A stretch of 64,000 nucleotides of DNA from Elmis aenea (Eukaryota; Arthropoda; Insecta; Coleoptera; Elmidae), in NCBI GenBank assembly GCA_947652605.1, contig OX393582.1, positions 16,950,544 to 17,014,543 of the forward strand, given 5' to 3'. Positions 1 to 12,397 of the stretch are shown one piece after another. Within the stretch, counting starts at the first letter, position 1. Every line of letters starts with the position of its first letter. A program made the position numbers and the translations under genes. The notes under the pieces are model-generated. The model was not told the DNA's origin. It saw only the letters and a program-made list of their open reading frames with translations, and searched no databases.

Positions 1-354
1 GGAAAAACAAAAAGAGATAAGTGCAAAAATAAAGACATCCAGAATGACCTACAACAAAAACAAATAACCCAAAGTATCGAAGAAAAACAATTAAAATGGT
101 ACGGACACGTGCAGAGGATGCCGCCAGAATCTATGACAAAAAAATAACAGAAAGTAGGAGGTATGGGAAGAGGCGGATAGGAAGGCCAACAACTAACATG
201 GAAAACAGAATAGAACAAATAGCCCGTGAACGAGGGAAAACAGTTGGGGAGTTGAGAGCGATGACGGCAGATAAAAAGGTCTGGAAAAGTTGGGTGGAGA
301 ACCCCCAAAAGCCGACGCCGTGAGGCAAAAGGCCATCGTAAAAGAAGAAGAAGT
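1..354 (+). pseudogene. 3' end of a non-LTR retrotransposon (LINE) polyprotein
   Basis: This is the C-terminal tail that follows the reverse transcriptase in many insect LINEs. From base 1 one frame reads into the motif LKWYGHVQRM (91-120). After an A-run near 137-143 the reading passes to another frame that gives GRRPT-like basic residues, IEQIARERGKTV and KKVWKSWVENP, ending at 323. The WYGHVQRM ... GRP ... KKVWKSW order is typical of these tails. The coding sequence begins left of the window and is broken by the frameshift, so this is a dead 5'-truncated copy. A short AAG-rich run (about 338-351) probably marks the 3' terminus. Clade assignment is not possible from this piece. Confidence 0.8.
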
Positions 355-416
355 AATTTTCAAAATTATAGGTTAGAAACTACGTGACATTCTGTCACTG
401 ACAGATGACGGCGTGT

Positions 417-540
417 GTACTGCATTACCGGCCCTCTCCTTAGCAACGGCCGTAAAAGTTACTTTTTCGGCCGTTGCTAAGGGTAACGGCCTGAAAAGTA
501 ACTTTTACGGCCGTTGCTGATAGGGCCGGTAATGCAGTAC
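417..540. repeat. 124-bp near-perfect palindrome (MITE-like)
   Basis: Arms 417-435 and 522-540 are perfect 19-bp reverse complements (GTACTGCATTACCGGCCCT). A second perfect 22-bp inverted pair lies inside (442-463 and 497-518), and GGCCGTTGCTAAGGGTAACGGCC sequence in the centre reuses the same word. The GC content contrasts with the AT-rich flanks. No coding capacity. It could be a tiny non-autonomous DNA transposon; a target duplication is not evident beyond GTAC/GTAC, which is part of the palindrome. Confidence 0.8.
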
Positions 541-740
541 TTTATGGTTGCTTACGCGTCCGTCAAACAGCTGTTTCTAGTACGATCGCACAAAAAACTT
601 TTTATTCGTATTTGTTGAATAACAAAAGCCATTTTTTATAGAAAATTTGATATGAATAAATAAAGGAACAAAACATAATAAAATATACTGGGTGTATACT
701 GGGATTAATAGAACAACTTAATAAGTTTTTGTAATACCTA

Positions 741-1130
741 TTTTAAGTCTTTAAGGGAGCCTTTTAACACAGATATGTGTTGGTATTGTTACATTCGTCA
801 GAAAATTTTATATTTAAATAATCGCACGTACTGCTACGGTTCCATTTAAAAAATTAACTTTCTGTCAAAAAAACCAATTTTTCAACCTTAAGGCCGATTT
901 TTTTTTCAAATGGCACCATCTATTTTTTTTTACTAATTTTGGTAGATTTTTTTTTCTGAATTCAATGATGTAATAATAAGTTGATTTTAGTGCAAAACTA
1001 ATAAGAAATAAATAATTAAAGTTAAACAGAAATAAGTTGGGTTTCACACAATTTTTAAGCCTGCCGTAGAAAACAAAAAAATTTTAATTAACAAATGTCA
1101 TTTAAACGTCAATGTGGTATTTTTGTTGGT
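741..1130 (-). repeat. Dispersed repeat, copy 1 (inverted relative to 38100-38790)
   Basis: The reverse complement of this stretch matches 38100-38340 and 38650-38790. Shared blocks include the AACGTCAATGTGGTATTT word, a block around GAATTCAGAAAAAAA, and the ATGGTGCCATTTG word beside long A/T runs. It holds no credible coding sequence. The family is unrecognised. The rest of 541-2600 shows nothing I can name. Confidence 0.65.
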
Positions 1131-2317
1131 CTAATTTTCTATTTTCTGTTGAAAAAAATTTGTTTATAATAATATAGATAGCCATGAAATATCTTGCATA
1201 TTGTTTATTATAATGCAGTCGTTGCCAAAAACCAAGTTTTAATTTATATGGGGACTGTACATTCAAAATTTGTTAACAAATGACTTAATTTTACACAAAA
1301 ATATGGAAGGGAGAATTTTTTATAAGATAATGAGGTTAATTAATTAATATTTTTGCCTTTGTAGAGCTTAACATTTTATAATAAAAGCCTAGATTGTATC
1401 AATTTCCAAACTTTCATACAGCTTCAGACGAACCTTTTTAAATTAGCGCCATGAAAGGGAATATGCAGTAACCTCGTTTAACTCCGCGTTTCATTTCTCG
1501 GCGAGCCTTTTTGCGAGTTCAATAGGTGTCTTCCATAAAATACTAACCACAATTTCAAGGCATAAAGCAACAACCAAAATCAGCTCAGCGGTGTAAGAAC
1601 AGAGCGATAGAGAGTTACACAAGTGGGCGTGGGATTTGTTTATAGCACATAAAACCGGAAAAAACCTGTAACAAAGTAAGTGAATTGTATGGGGCTAAAT
1701 AAACAGATTTTCAGGCTAACAAAAAACTTGCAGATGGTGCGTATTCACAACCCATGTTTCGATATGTCCGCTAGCAAAATCGCAACGGCTGTTTACGACA
1801 GCAAAACAGCCACCGAATATGTTAATCTAACTACAAAAACATAGATATTTGTTTAGCGGAAATGAAAGTAAATTTAAAAGTATTTGAACACCGCTTTTTT
1901 GTTACTTACAATTCGGACTAAACCACTTAATTCAGGCTTTATCGTGTGATATTCAATGTGTAGATTGTAGGAAAAATTGATATATTTTGTTTATTTAAAA
2001 AGTGCAGTTATTTCAATGAGCAAAATCTAAGATCATGATTTTTTAATTAGAGAATACGTGAGTGAATTGTTTTTTAAATTTGCTAAATATAGCTACAAAT
2101 TGAGCTCTGTTATATTGTCACAAAGGCTTTAAGGTTTAAAGACAGTGCGCTTGGGGGGTAGCTCGGTATTCATAATGAAGCTAATTGATAACTATGAAAT
2201 TGGGCAGATTTATTATAAGAACCAGATGGACACATTGACAAACAGAAACCTTACAGAACAGCGACTCACTGGACCCAGGATAATTACGACCATCTCGGCC
2301 GGTTGCTCTACGACCGA

Positions 2318-2363
2318 CTCTACTGTTGACTATTGACTAATGACTGATGACTCTTGACTGTCT
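2318..2363. repeat. Short degenerate TGACT repeat
   Basis: The pentamer TGACT recurs every 7-8 bases (GTTGACTATTGACTAATGAC and onward to CTTGACTGTC). It is low-complexity sequence with no known function. Confidence 0.5.
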
Positions 2364-2607
2364 TCCTATAATTCCGGAAGACTATTTCTATTCATAATTA
2401 CCCTGAGTCAACTAAAAGACTATGACGTATAAAAAGAAAACACCTAAGGTCATACTTGATGTCTTCAGCTCTATTTGCCTGCTGTGATACAGTTATAACA
2501 TATTGCAAATAGATCTGACTGCATGGTGTAACATGTAACCTAATAAATGGAGTTTACGAAATTTGATTATAACAACAAATTTAAATTATTACATTTATAT
2601 AAGATAC

Positions 2608-2912
2608 TAGCTGATTGACCCGGCGTTGCAAGGGTGATTACAATTCTCTTTTATAAATCACAGACTACTCGCGCTCCGCGCTCGCGCTCGGCGGACGTTC
2701 CCAGATTATCAATCACAGACTACTCGCGCTGCGCGCTCGCGCTCAGCGGACTTTCCCAGACGTTCCCGGCCGTTCTTTATACGACGTTTAATCCGTTAGG
2801 TCCTAAATAGTAACTGTTCAAAATTTGGTCCCGATCGGTCAACGGACCTAGGGATTCTATAGCGAACAAACAAACAAACAAATAAGCTCTTTTATATATA
2901 TATAGATTAGCG
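2608..2912. repeat. GC-rich LINE/SINE-like tail with internal duplication
   Basis: A block starting ATACTAGCTGATTGACCCGG and ending in an ACAAACAAACAAAC run followed by a TATATATATAGAT tract resembles the 3' regions of RTE-like LINEs and derived SINEs in insects. Inside, a ~50-bp unit (AATCACAGACTACTCGCGCT, then CGCGCTCGCGCTC) occurs twice, at about 2656-2708 and 2709-2760. No coding sequence. Family naming rests on general resemblance, so it is tentative. Confidence 0.5.
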
Positions 2913-4256
2913 TGATAATATGTCAATTTTGATTGGCTTCATAGCAGATACTTAAAACGAAAAATATTTCGTTCGTTTCTGATCGGAACGAAAACGAAAT
3001 ATTTCGTATTCGTTATTTACGTTTTCTTGAACCGAAATTTGATAACGGTTATATCGTTTTTTTTTTCCAGTCACTATTAACACGATAAAACCCCAATTAT
3101 TCGAATATTCGATTTTTCAGATTAGATATAAATAAATCGGATGTATCAACATGTAAATTAGCATAGTTCGCCTTTAAATAAAATAAAATAAAATTTGACG
3201 TGATTATTTTGTACTTTTGGTAATAAATGCTAGAAATAAAATGTTTGTGATGAATTTTTAAGTCCATTTACTTTTTTTTTGTTTCTTAGCAATCGTTGGT
3301 CCCCCGCTAAATTGTAAACGACGATATGTTCTGTTTTGATTATTATTAACAATCCAAAGCGAATTACTACAAAGTGTGAAACTGTTTTTCGGATATTTAG
3401 TGCAGTTTGTACAAACTAAATAGATCATCAACGTCAAATGTTATATTTTAAAAGTGTTAACACTGACTTGATTATTACGCACCCTTCCATTGTCCAGCAA
3501 GTGTATATTATTTATTGATGATCCAATCAACAAGTTAGTAAAAGAGAGAATATTAAGTTTTGTAAATCAACAATTTTATAAAATTTAATGATAATAAAAT
3601 ATGAAAACGCTAAATGATTTTCACAAATAGTTACCAATCAATAAATGCCTGAATCTTCAATAAAGTACGACCTATGAGATTATTGCGCAAGTTATCAAAA
3701 CTGTATAAACATATTTCGCATAAAATATGATTCTATACTAGCCACTCTCTCCAGCAGATCTTTAAATTTATAATGAAGAAAAAGTACTTCATCGCATTGT
3801 TTAATATACGCAACGTCGCTATCTACAAAATTTTAAACTTCCGCTTCCAGGTAATCTAATCAAAATACTACAGTTTCATTTTTCGAAGGTTATTTAATGA
3901 CATTGCTTTATAAACAGTTGAAAGCGGAAGCCTCTCAAATAACTCAAAAAGTACGGAAACAAAGTATGAAACATTTAAATTTTTTGTTCATCACGTTTTA
4001 TCTCAACCGATAATTACCTAGTTACGATCAAAGTGTGCTTTCATTAATTTAAAAGAACAATACTAAATTTATTGTTTTATGGCACACTATTTCTTAAGAA
4101 CATTTTTATTTATCATAAGACAAAATAGTTAAATAAACATGCAAATCCATATATTAAGAAAAATAATTTTAATGTCAATATTAATTCCAATACAAAAAAG
4201 CAAAACTAATTTATTTCAGAATCTGAACTTTGTTTTAATAGATGAATGTCGCTGTA
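2913..4256. other. Non-coding AT-rich stretch, no gene seen
   Basis: No frame with recognisable coding sequence. Around 2957-3065 there are repeated words of the type ACGAAATATTTCGT with reverse complements close by, as seen near the ends of some hAT elements, but no boundaries can be set. Confidence 0.6.
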
Positions 4257-5941
4257 TTAACCCTCGTGTGTTGTTCGGGTCTTTTTTGACCCAAAGCCAA
4301 ACTTATTTCTTCTTAACATTTTATTCAGGCATCTGGTGTATCTGAGGTTTCTTGACTTTGTTTTTAACGTTAGTAGCTCTCGTTTTCCGTTTATGTCTTC
4401 ATTATAAACATATAGATTTTTATGGTATAAATATTTTCACACCTAGGATGTTCGGGTCAGTTTTGTCCTATAATGAAATAACACTATGATTCAGACGATT
4501 TACGTACCTACTTGGGATTACTGATTTTAGCAGGTGTTTTCAAATCTAAAAATGAATCTACTAAAAGTTTATGGGACGCAGAAAAAGGAAGAAGCATTTT
4601 TCGCTCGACAATGTCTCTGGAAAAAAAATATTTCAAGGGTTATAAGATTTGACATTAGGGAAACCAGAGTTGAAAGAAGAAGAGGTGATAAATTTGCGCC
4701 AATTAGAGATGTTTGGACCAAATGGGTAGAAATTTTGCCGAATTTGTTCAATCCCTATGCTTATGTCACGGTTGATGAACAATTAGTAGGATTTAGGGGT
4801 AGGTTCCCATTTAGGCAGTATATGGGTTATAAATCACATCACATAAGTGATAATAAAACGTCATACGTATAGAATGTTCAACCCTACACTGGTAAAACTC
4901 CAGGTGAACCCAGGGAAATAAATCAGGGAATGAGAGTTGTACTTGACTTTTGTCAAGGTTTGAAAGGACATAATCTTACTTGTGACAATTTTTTTACATC
5001 GCATCAACTTGGACAAATGTTGCTACAAAGGAATATTACGATTGGTACCCTACGAAAAAACAAACCGTCTATTCCACCAGTATTGTTGCAAACAAAAAAT
5101 GATCCTAATATGACTTCAAAATTTGCGTTTACATCTAATACAACTTTGGTAGCATACATATCGGAAAAATCAAATAAATGCGTCGTATTACAAAGTACAT
5201 TACATTCTGATAAATCAGTATCTGACGGACCAGGTAAAAAGCGTACAATTATTCTGGATTACAATCGAACAAAAAATTCTGTTGATACAATGGACAAAGC
5301 AGTTGCCTGCTACTCAACAAAAACAAAAACAAACCGATGGCCAATGATAGTATTTTACAATATTATTGACATATCTGCCTACAATGCGCATGTTTTATAT
5401 ACCCAGGCCAATAATACCTGGAGAGTGAAAGATACTAGGAGACGCAGACTCTTTTTGGAAAATCTCGGGATGTCGATGGTGAAGACCCAAATTGAAAGGC
5501 GAACATCTTCCGAGAGCCAGGGCAGCAAAAAACGTAATTGAAAAATTCAAATCTGCAGTACACCCCACACCTGATGACAATGAAGCTTCTACGAGTATTA
5601 CAACCCAAGCCAGTGTTCAGAAACAGATAACAAAAGTTCAAATTTGTGCACAAAGTGTCAAAAATACTGTTGCAAGAAACATTTGGTGCAAATCTGCAAA
5701 CAGTGTGTGAAATAAGATTGTTTATTTGTATTTTATATTAGAAGCAAATGTCCAAAAATTATTTTAAATATATTTTTTATTTATTACATGACTTTTTATA
5801 CACAAGTAAGTAAGTATGATACCTGTTAACATACTTAGTTTGTAAATTGCATTAGTATTACAATGGTTTTAGCAGCTATGGGTCATTTTGGACCCGAGCA
5901 CCTTATGGGTGTAGCGGTAATGAACAACGCAGCAGGGTTAA
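4257..5941 (+). mobile_element. piggyBac-family DNA transposon
   Basis: The element is bounded by TTAA at 4257-4260 and 5938-5941, the piggyBac target duplication. The ends begin CCCTCGTGTGTTGTTC on the left and, read inward on the other strand, CCCTGCTGCGTTGTTC on the right. Each end carries a GGGTC...GACCC type hairpin just inside (about 4278-4295 and 5880-5895). At about 1.68 kb it is shorter than autonomous piggyBacs, mainly because the transposase N-terminal region is missing. The transposase inside is broken, so this copy is defective in protein but has clean ends. Confidence 0.92.
4515..5715 (+). pseudogene. piggyBac transposase remnant (DDD, C-terminal zinc domain)
   Basis: Reading begins in one frame with GLLILAGVFKSKNESTK and ...RSIFRSTMSLEK (4515 to about 4630). 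An A-run then shifts it to a second frame containing RVIRFDIRETR, DKFAPIRDVW and VTVDEQLVGFRGR. A TAG at 4870-4872 interrupts that frame, which then continues with NVQPYTGKTPGEP, LTCDNFFTSHQLG and NSVDTMDKAV. These three motifs hold the family's catalytic aspartates, all present here. About ten residues seem missing just before the TAG. Two further frameshifts (about 5495-5515 and 5590-5640) precede a cysteine-rich C-terminal finger, CTKCQKYCCKKH...CKQC (5647-5706), which is typical of piggyBac. No intact protein can be made. Confidence 0.9.
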
Positions 5942-7212
5942 GGTTTGTTACATTTTTTAAAACTTTTCCTTTGTAAGTTTTTTCTATGAACGCGGATTTG
6001 ACATACGTCATCGTAGAGATAACAAATGCACATCACTTAATAGAGAATTTGTCGCCGTTTCCAAAAATATAAGGTTTGTTAGGGTTATTTTCAATAGTTA
6101 ACAAGTTATAGGGGTGCGACAGTCAAACTGAATCACCCGATATACACATTTAATACACATGTAAAAAGTGGTTAATTATACGAGAATATTAAAACACCAA
6201 AAATAATACAATCTTTAAGTGATAAGATGGCCAAAAGGATCTAATGAATAGTAAACAATCCGTTGATTAAGGTGGTAAAAGTAAACATTTAGTTAACACC
6301 GAAATTCATGAAAATTAATGTGTTTACTCGAAGACAGTCAAATTTGTAGATAAGTAAGTAATTGTCACACATTTGGGATAATAACAGAGCAAGAATTTCA
6401 ATAGCATCGAATTTGCATAGAATGTTTATTCTCAAAGTTTGTTTGGACAGATTATACGAGGGGAGTACCGGTTCCGGTATAACTATAGGGGTCTGCTCAG
6501 TTCGTTTCAGTCTAATGCCATTCTCATATTAACATGGGCCTTCCTATCCGGAAAACTTAGCTAACTACATGGAATAAAATTAGGTAAATGTACCTAAGAA
6601 AACATTAATTACAACTTTTGACAGAAGCGACATCCAAGAAAGGCTTCCGGTGGTATTGCTTAGCTGTTTCTAGTAAATAACGTTTGAATAAAATTATATT
6701 AAGAACTTCCTTAAGCTCACCGCTTCCGGTATACTTCCTTAAAATTCGTTTATTAGATTCCTACTAAAAACACGCACTGCAGGATACGTACGTTTTACAA
6801 AATTAAGTAGACCGGGAAAACTGAAACAACAGGCAGCGAAAAAGCACGGAGAATATTGATTTGATAAATGGAATGTAAATTGGACGTGAATTTGAAATCT
6901 ACAGTTTTAAATTTAATAACACAAAGTCTACGGAAAACGAAAAATCGTAAATACATTATTGAATAAGTTGAGATATAACTAGATTATAACAATGTGCCTT
7001 CAGATATGAATCTAGTGGGTTGTAACAAATGAAATGGGAAAAACGGGTTTTTAATTAAAATAACATTTACTTCGATTTAATTTGTCAACGTTCTGAAAGC
7101 ATATACAGTTCATTGAAAATAATCCTTTAAATGGGAGTGTATAAAAAACGTCAAAGAAATATTTTGATCCCTTTCGATTCTGGAAGGGATTATTTTCAGC
7201 TATCCATAAGCC
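5942..7212. other. Non-coding AT-rich stretch, nothing recognised
   Basis: I see no coding frame with a known motif, no structured RNA and no clear repeat boundary. Confidence 0.6.
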
Positions 7213-7215
7213 AGT

Positions 7216-8553
7216 GGGTTGTATGCATAAAAGCAAGTAAAAGCTTTTACTACTGATTTTGCAAGTAAATACTCGGTTCCGTATGCATATAAAGTTTACT
7301 AGGAGTAGTATTTACTTCATTGTCAGTAAATACTTAAAAACCGTATGCATAACATGGAGTATTTACTTAAAACTTTAAGTAAATACTAGAACAATCTCAA
7401 GTCTGCCTGTCACCGTACTTATTTTAGCATCAGTTTTAATCATGGCGTTGTTCATGCAAGTTAAAGCTCTTAAAATCTTTCAAAATCGACGAAATCACGA
7501 TTGTCGACAATATCGTGCACTATTCAGTAAAGAAAAAACGTCGAGTACCTGGCAGAAACATTCTTGGGCAACGTGGACGAAACCAGAGGTGGTGCTCTTT
7601 CACGGAAGGCTGGATCAAATTTCCAAAAAATATGGGTGAAGTAGATAAATAAAAAAAAAAAATTGGCAGACAAAATTTAATTTTCCGTGTTGTATAGGAG
7701 CTTTAGACTATACACACGTCGAAATACTCAGACCACCAGAGCACGCTGACGAATATATCAATAGAAAATCCAAGCCTTCTATTAACGTTCAAGCTACTTG
7801 TGATAGCAACGAATTACTTAAGTGTTGATGCTACCAATCCAGGCTGTATCTACTCATGACAGTAGGGTGTTACGAAAATCTGGATTAGTTGAAAAGATTG
7901 CAGTCATAATTGCGACGAGGGATATTGAATCGCTCCGTGGATTATGACACCATACAGGAATCCTGATAATGATGTCCAAAAGCATTACAACAAAATACAT
8001 GCAAAAAACAGAGTTTGCAATAATTCCGTCAGTTACCGTAAGTTGTTATATACTCCATAACGTAGCAAAGCACCTAGGTGATAACACATTCGATGAAGAA
8101 GATCAAGTTAACTATAATCTTAAGTGTCGAAGAGGAGGAAGGCCAACACGACGAAGAGAATGACATCAGGCGAGCTGGCATAAGGAAAAGAAAAAACATT
8201 GCACAATTATTAAGCGGCACTTAGTTGAGAAAAAATGTTGGTCTAAAAGTTTATAATACTCCTAGTAAATTCTAAAAAGACACCGTTTATTGTTTTGAAT
8301 CTAAAATTATAAAAATTCTTAATTATAACAATCAAATTATGACTTTAACATGGACTGTTACAAATGTTATTCTTTTCTTGTGATTAACCATGACAATATT
8401 TGAATCATTAAATAAAACCTAGTAGTATTTACTTAAGATTTTCCAGCATTTGCTACTTAGTACTAGTAAAAGATTATGCATATCACATCTCGCATTTACT
8501 TTTACTTATACTTAATACTTATAAGTATTCACTTATTTTTATGCATACAGCCC
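7216..8553 (+). mobile_element. PIF/Harbinger DNA transposon, internally deleted
   Basis: Left terminus GGGTTGTATGCATAAAA at 7216 and right terminus GGGCTGTATGCATAAAA (read inward, ending at 8553) form the inverted ends. They are flanked by AGT on both sides (7213-7215 and 8554-8556), a 3-bp duplication as expected for Harbinger. Subterminal regions are full of repeated AGTAAATACT-like words in both orientations. Total 1338 bp. Confidence 0.85.
7440..8163 (+). pseudogene. Harbinger transposase remnant (HARBI1-like DDE)
   Basis: The best-preserved block, about 7681-7829, reads FPCCIGALDYTHVEI and YINRKSKPSINVQATCD, the first part of the HARBI1 DDE fold with the first aspartate in ALDYTH (GAC at 7706-7708). 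After a frameshift, HDSRVLRKSGLVEK (about 7858-7900) carries the second conserved aspartate. TPYRNPDNDVQKHYNKIHAKNR follows near 7945-8010, and IPSVTVSCYILHNVAKHLGDN (about 8024-8085) matches the C-terminal end. The segment with the third acidic residue is deleted, and an ATG at 7442 heads a diverged N-terminal piece. It cannot encode an active enzyme. Confidence 0.85.
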
Positions 8554-8556
8554 AGT

Positions 8557-11519
8557 GTTTCTCAAACTTTAAATGTCCATGTATCCTTTAAGCATTTATC
8601 AAAATGGAGTATATATCTTTCCTTACTTTAAATAATTAATCATCAATGAGAGGGGTAGATTGTTTATAGTGGGATAAAATTTCAGTAAAGTTTGGATCTA
8701 TTGTTATTAATTTTAATCTCAGGCATGGTTCAATGTTTATAATGAGATTCTTCTTTTTGCCTTATTATCTAAAAGGTCCAACTTTACACAGATATGAACT
8801 TGGAAATAAAAAAATTAACTGTGGAGCTTTATCTGTTAATTCAGGAAATTCATTTTGTATTTTTAGCCAAAATTATGACGTATTTATATTTTGGACACCT
8901 ATCAGAAGCTAGTTCCAAAAGTTGTTCTTCTGGCATAGATTTGTTAATATTGAAAGGGTATGTATCTTCTCCACTTATAATATTAACGTCCAATTCATAA
9001 AAATACTTTTCTAGATTTATTTGTAAGCTTTATTAATGCTGTATGATAGCAATTTCACATTTTCATCCAAGGTATTTCCAATGATGTAAATGTTTTTCCA
9101 GTTAAAAATGTTTCGGGGACTCTTTGAAGTCCAACCAGGATTCATCTTTTCCCTCAAAATGTTGCTACCACCGGTGCTTTTAGAAGTTGTTAATTAAGTG
9201 AAATAACCTTAAAAAAATGCTTTAATCTAAGATAAAAATCAACATTGCTATGGAAAAAACGATAATTGACTTTTATTGTTTTATTTTGATCCTTGCTAGT
9301 CCATTCTGTCACTTTTTAAACGATGACATTAAAACATATGTAATCTCAAATAAAAATGATATACTACTCGTAATTACTAGTATATAAATGTATTTTATAC
9401 CTGTTACTAAGACATTAGCAAAAAAAGGTTTTTAAATATTTACATTTGTTGATTTACATTACTTTTAGTTAACACAGTTATTTGTATGCTTTAGTAATGA
9501 CGAAACATCCAACTTAAACAGATTAGGAAATTTCACATGTTTTAAATTTAAGATATGTTTTATCGAAAGGGTTCAAAACTACAAACTATCATTTTAAATT
9601 CAAAGGCGACATCTAGATAACGTTTTTCTTCCTCTAAAGAAACATCACCAAGGGCTCCTTTTATCTGTCTTGCAGTTCATGTATGCTTTGAGGCACCTTA
9701 ATATTAATATGATCATTTTAATTTCACATTACATTTTGTTTTAATGTCACACATTTTTAGAGTGGCAGGATAGACCAGAAAGGATCGATATAACACAATT
9801 GAAGTCAGTTACCGTTTTGTTCATGGCAACGTTGATTTTTATATAAAATTTCGCAATTTTTTAAGTTATTTCGTTAATTTTTGAAAATAGACATATGAAA
9901 TATATCCTTGTAAAGAGAAAACAATAAGTAATCTTTATATCTAAGTCAGCACCTATAAATAAAAATTTGACTATCACCACTTCATAGCAAACAAAATCTA
10001 GCGAAAAATTTTCACTTGCCGTTTTTGTGTATAAGCAACGATAGCCGAGATCCTTGAGTTTAAAATTTTGATCTCTTTCGGTTTTTTTCGTTATATCACG
10101 CAAGCCATGTAATTTTTAAACAAAGCAATATCTTGTTTAAAATACTCTTAAGTAGCGAACTTTTGTCCCATTAAACAACCTTGTATTTCTAATATTTACC
10201 GAGATGATAATAACGCCACATGAAAAAGTGAAACACCCAGTATAGACAAATTGCTCAAAATTCACAACTATTGTCTCCATTTTGTTCACTTAATCGACTT
10301 TCTAAGCAACTTAAGGCCTTAAAATATTATTGTATGTGAAAACAGCAGATTCTTGAACACCATTGAGATAAATAGAAGGTTCCAGTAGTAAACTTAGATA
10401 TTTAAACGTTTTCAGTAAGAACCTTTTCTCAGATAACCTAAAAAACAATTTTTTTTTTAAACTATAATTTTCTTATATCAACATCAGTACTCTGAAATTT
10501 GCTATTCGGGGTTGGGAAAAGGCTTTTAGCCTGTGGTGTAAAAACTAACCCAGATTCTACAGAAATTTTCATTAAATGGGCATAATATGTAACTTTTGAT
10601 TAAAAGAAAAAAGGACGTTTCACTTCTAATTAAGCTACTACTCTAATATTAAAAAAAAAAACGAAATTTTCAAGGTAAATTATGCGCGCTGTATATTTAA
10701 TTAATTAAAACCTAATTTAAAAAAATTACATGCAAAAAAGTTGGAAATTATATTATATTTAGCGACAAAGTTAATAATAAAATCTCGTACATATTTTGCA
10801 GCACCTTGTATGTAGTTGCTTTGAAGAAGTGAATAATTTAAGTAAGTATATTAAAGTGTTGACCTACTTAATGTTGGCTCCATTTTTTACGAAAGCGTCC
10901 AATAAATCTCTAACAACCACGGATGAAAAATCAGATTTTTGATGCCTTAAGACCTCGGCAATAATAATAAAGTGGACCAGCAAGGAAAGGCGGCGATAAA
11001 AAGTTAAGAGAGTCAATGAAGTAAAGAAGATAAATTTAAACGAAGAAAATTTTATAGCTATAATTTTGTATCACCTGACCTTTTGCTTTAATCAATCTAC
11101 CGCAGCCATTCATTCGCAGCTTGCGAATAAAACTCTTCCACGAAATTTAATTTTTTTGGCCTACATTAAATGAAATTTATACCGAACCCGAAATTATGTA
11201 TTAAACTCAATTACATTTAATGTGCGCAACACTTCTACAATTTCTCATTACTAAATCTAGCTCGAACCAACATTATTTTTCTTTCTTTTTTTAGTATTAC
11301 TTTGAACAGTTTAAATCGATTGTTATTGACAATAAAAAGCAAAGGCAGAAAAACAGTAACAATCTTTGTTAATACTTATTTTGGAGTTCTAATCTATTCA
11401 TACAATATTGTTTCTTAAAATGTACCAAATTTTAGTTTTTTTTTCCTTAAAAGTAATTCCACTGGTTTTTGTATCTAGGAAATCCCTTTTTCCAATGAAA
11501 GTTACAGCATGTAGATATG
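8557..11519. other. Long AT-rich stretch without recognisable genes
   Basis: No frame shows known motifs. Around 10225-10245 there is ACACCCAGTATAGAC, which resembles a mutated tip of the TACAGGGTG fold-back family described below. A long open frame on the minus strand at 9861-10103 has a composition explained by A/T richness. Confidence 0.55.
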
Positions 11520-11940
11520 TTCATATATAAAAGTAGTGGGAAATAGCTGTAAAGTTGAATTTACTTTTATTAAGTGACCAGCGACGGTGGATCATTTTCT
11601 TGAATAACTAAATGGGAATACAATGGGTGTTTTATTTAATTATGATTACAAATAAATAATAAGATAAACACTACAGTGGCGACGAGGATGGGATCATACA
11701 TAAAAGTACGGGAAAATTTCGAGCATTAATTGATGCACCGAAACCTACAAATTTAACGCAACTAAAATCAGTTTTAGGATTTATTAATTTTTGCCAAATT
11801 TAGCAACAATTTTACAACCCTTGTATGTACTGTTAAAACAAGACAATCCGTGGCATTGGTCACAAGAATGCGATAATGCATTAAATAAAATTAATGAAAT
11901 GGTAACATCACCCACAATTTTTTCGTTCACCTTCTGCTAG
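11520..11940 (+). pseudogene. Ty3/Gypsy LTR and reverse-transcriptase scrap
   Basis: TATATAAAAG at 11525-11534, followed by a sequence ending AAACACTACA at about 11674 and then GTGGCGACGAGGATGGGATC, resembles the end of an LTR joined to a Gypsy-type primer-binding region. About 20 bp later comes coding-like sequence: FRALIDAPKPTNLTQLKSVL, then in another frame LPNLATILQPLYVLLKQDN and PWHWSQECDNALNKINEM. These belong to the region just after the RT catalytic domain of Gypsy pol. The direct joining implies a large internal deletion, plus at least one frameshift. Confidence 0.75.
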
Positions 11941-12030
11941 TTGAAATAAAGAAAAGTCTTGAATTTAATTATTTTAACAATCTTGAAAGATGCTTTGAAA
12001 TTGTTGCTAAGGAATCGATACGGTTTAGAC

Positions 12031-12397
12031 CAAGGGTGGGCAACCCGCGGCCCGCATGCGGCCCGGCCCGCCTTGAACATTTTTCCGGCCCGCGTGTTTA
12101 TTTATGATTATATTGATGTAATTATCACCTAGTTTAAAGTCTAGTAAGTTTTGTTGCTGATATACGCAAAATTTGTGAAATCGTAAAACAAAATATATGA
12201 AAAACATGAAATACAAGAAATATTCTAGATTATACACTATTTTTTTCAAATCCTATATTTCTCTATTAAATTTAAGAGAAACAGAATTGAATTAAATTCA
12301 TTAATTTACTTTTGTTTTTAATTATTTTAAGATTAATTGACAAAAGGCCGATACGGCCGACAACCTATTATCTACCGATTCATCGGTGCATCCCTGG
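12031..12397. mobile_element. hAT-type ends, probably a mosaic
   Basis: The left edge CAAGGGTGGGCAACCCGCGG, followed by repeated GGCCCGC words, is a typical hAT terminus. The right edge, read inward from 12397, is CAGGGATGCACCGATGAATC followed by repeated CGGCC/ATCGG words, typical of a different hAT family. The 8-bp flanks (GTTTAGAC / GTCTGAAT) are only partly alike. No transposase remains between them. Confidence 0.55.

Noticed and set aside
2145..2336. 63-codon frame near a TGACT repeat
   Set aside because: No family resemblance; ends in low-complexity sequence.
9861..10103. 80-codon minus-strand frame rich in F, I, Y and K
   Set aside because: Composition follows from A/T richness; no motif, no partner.
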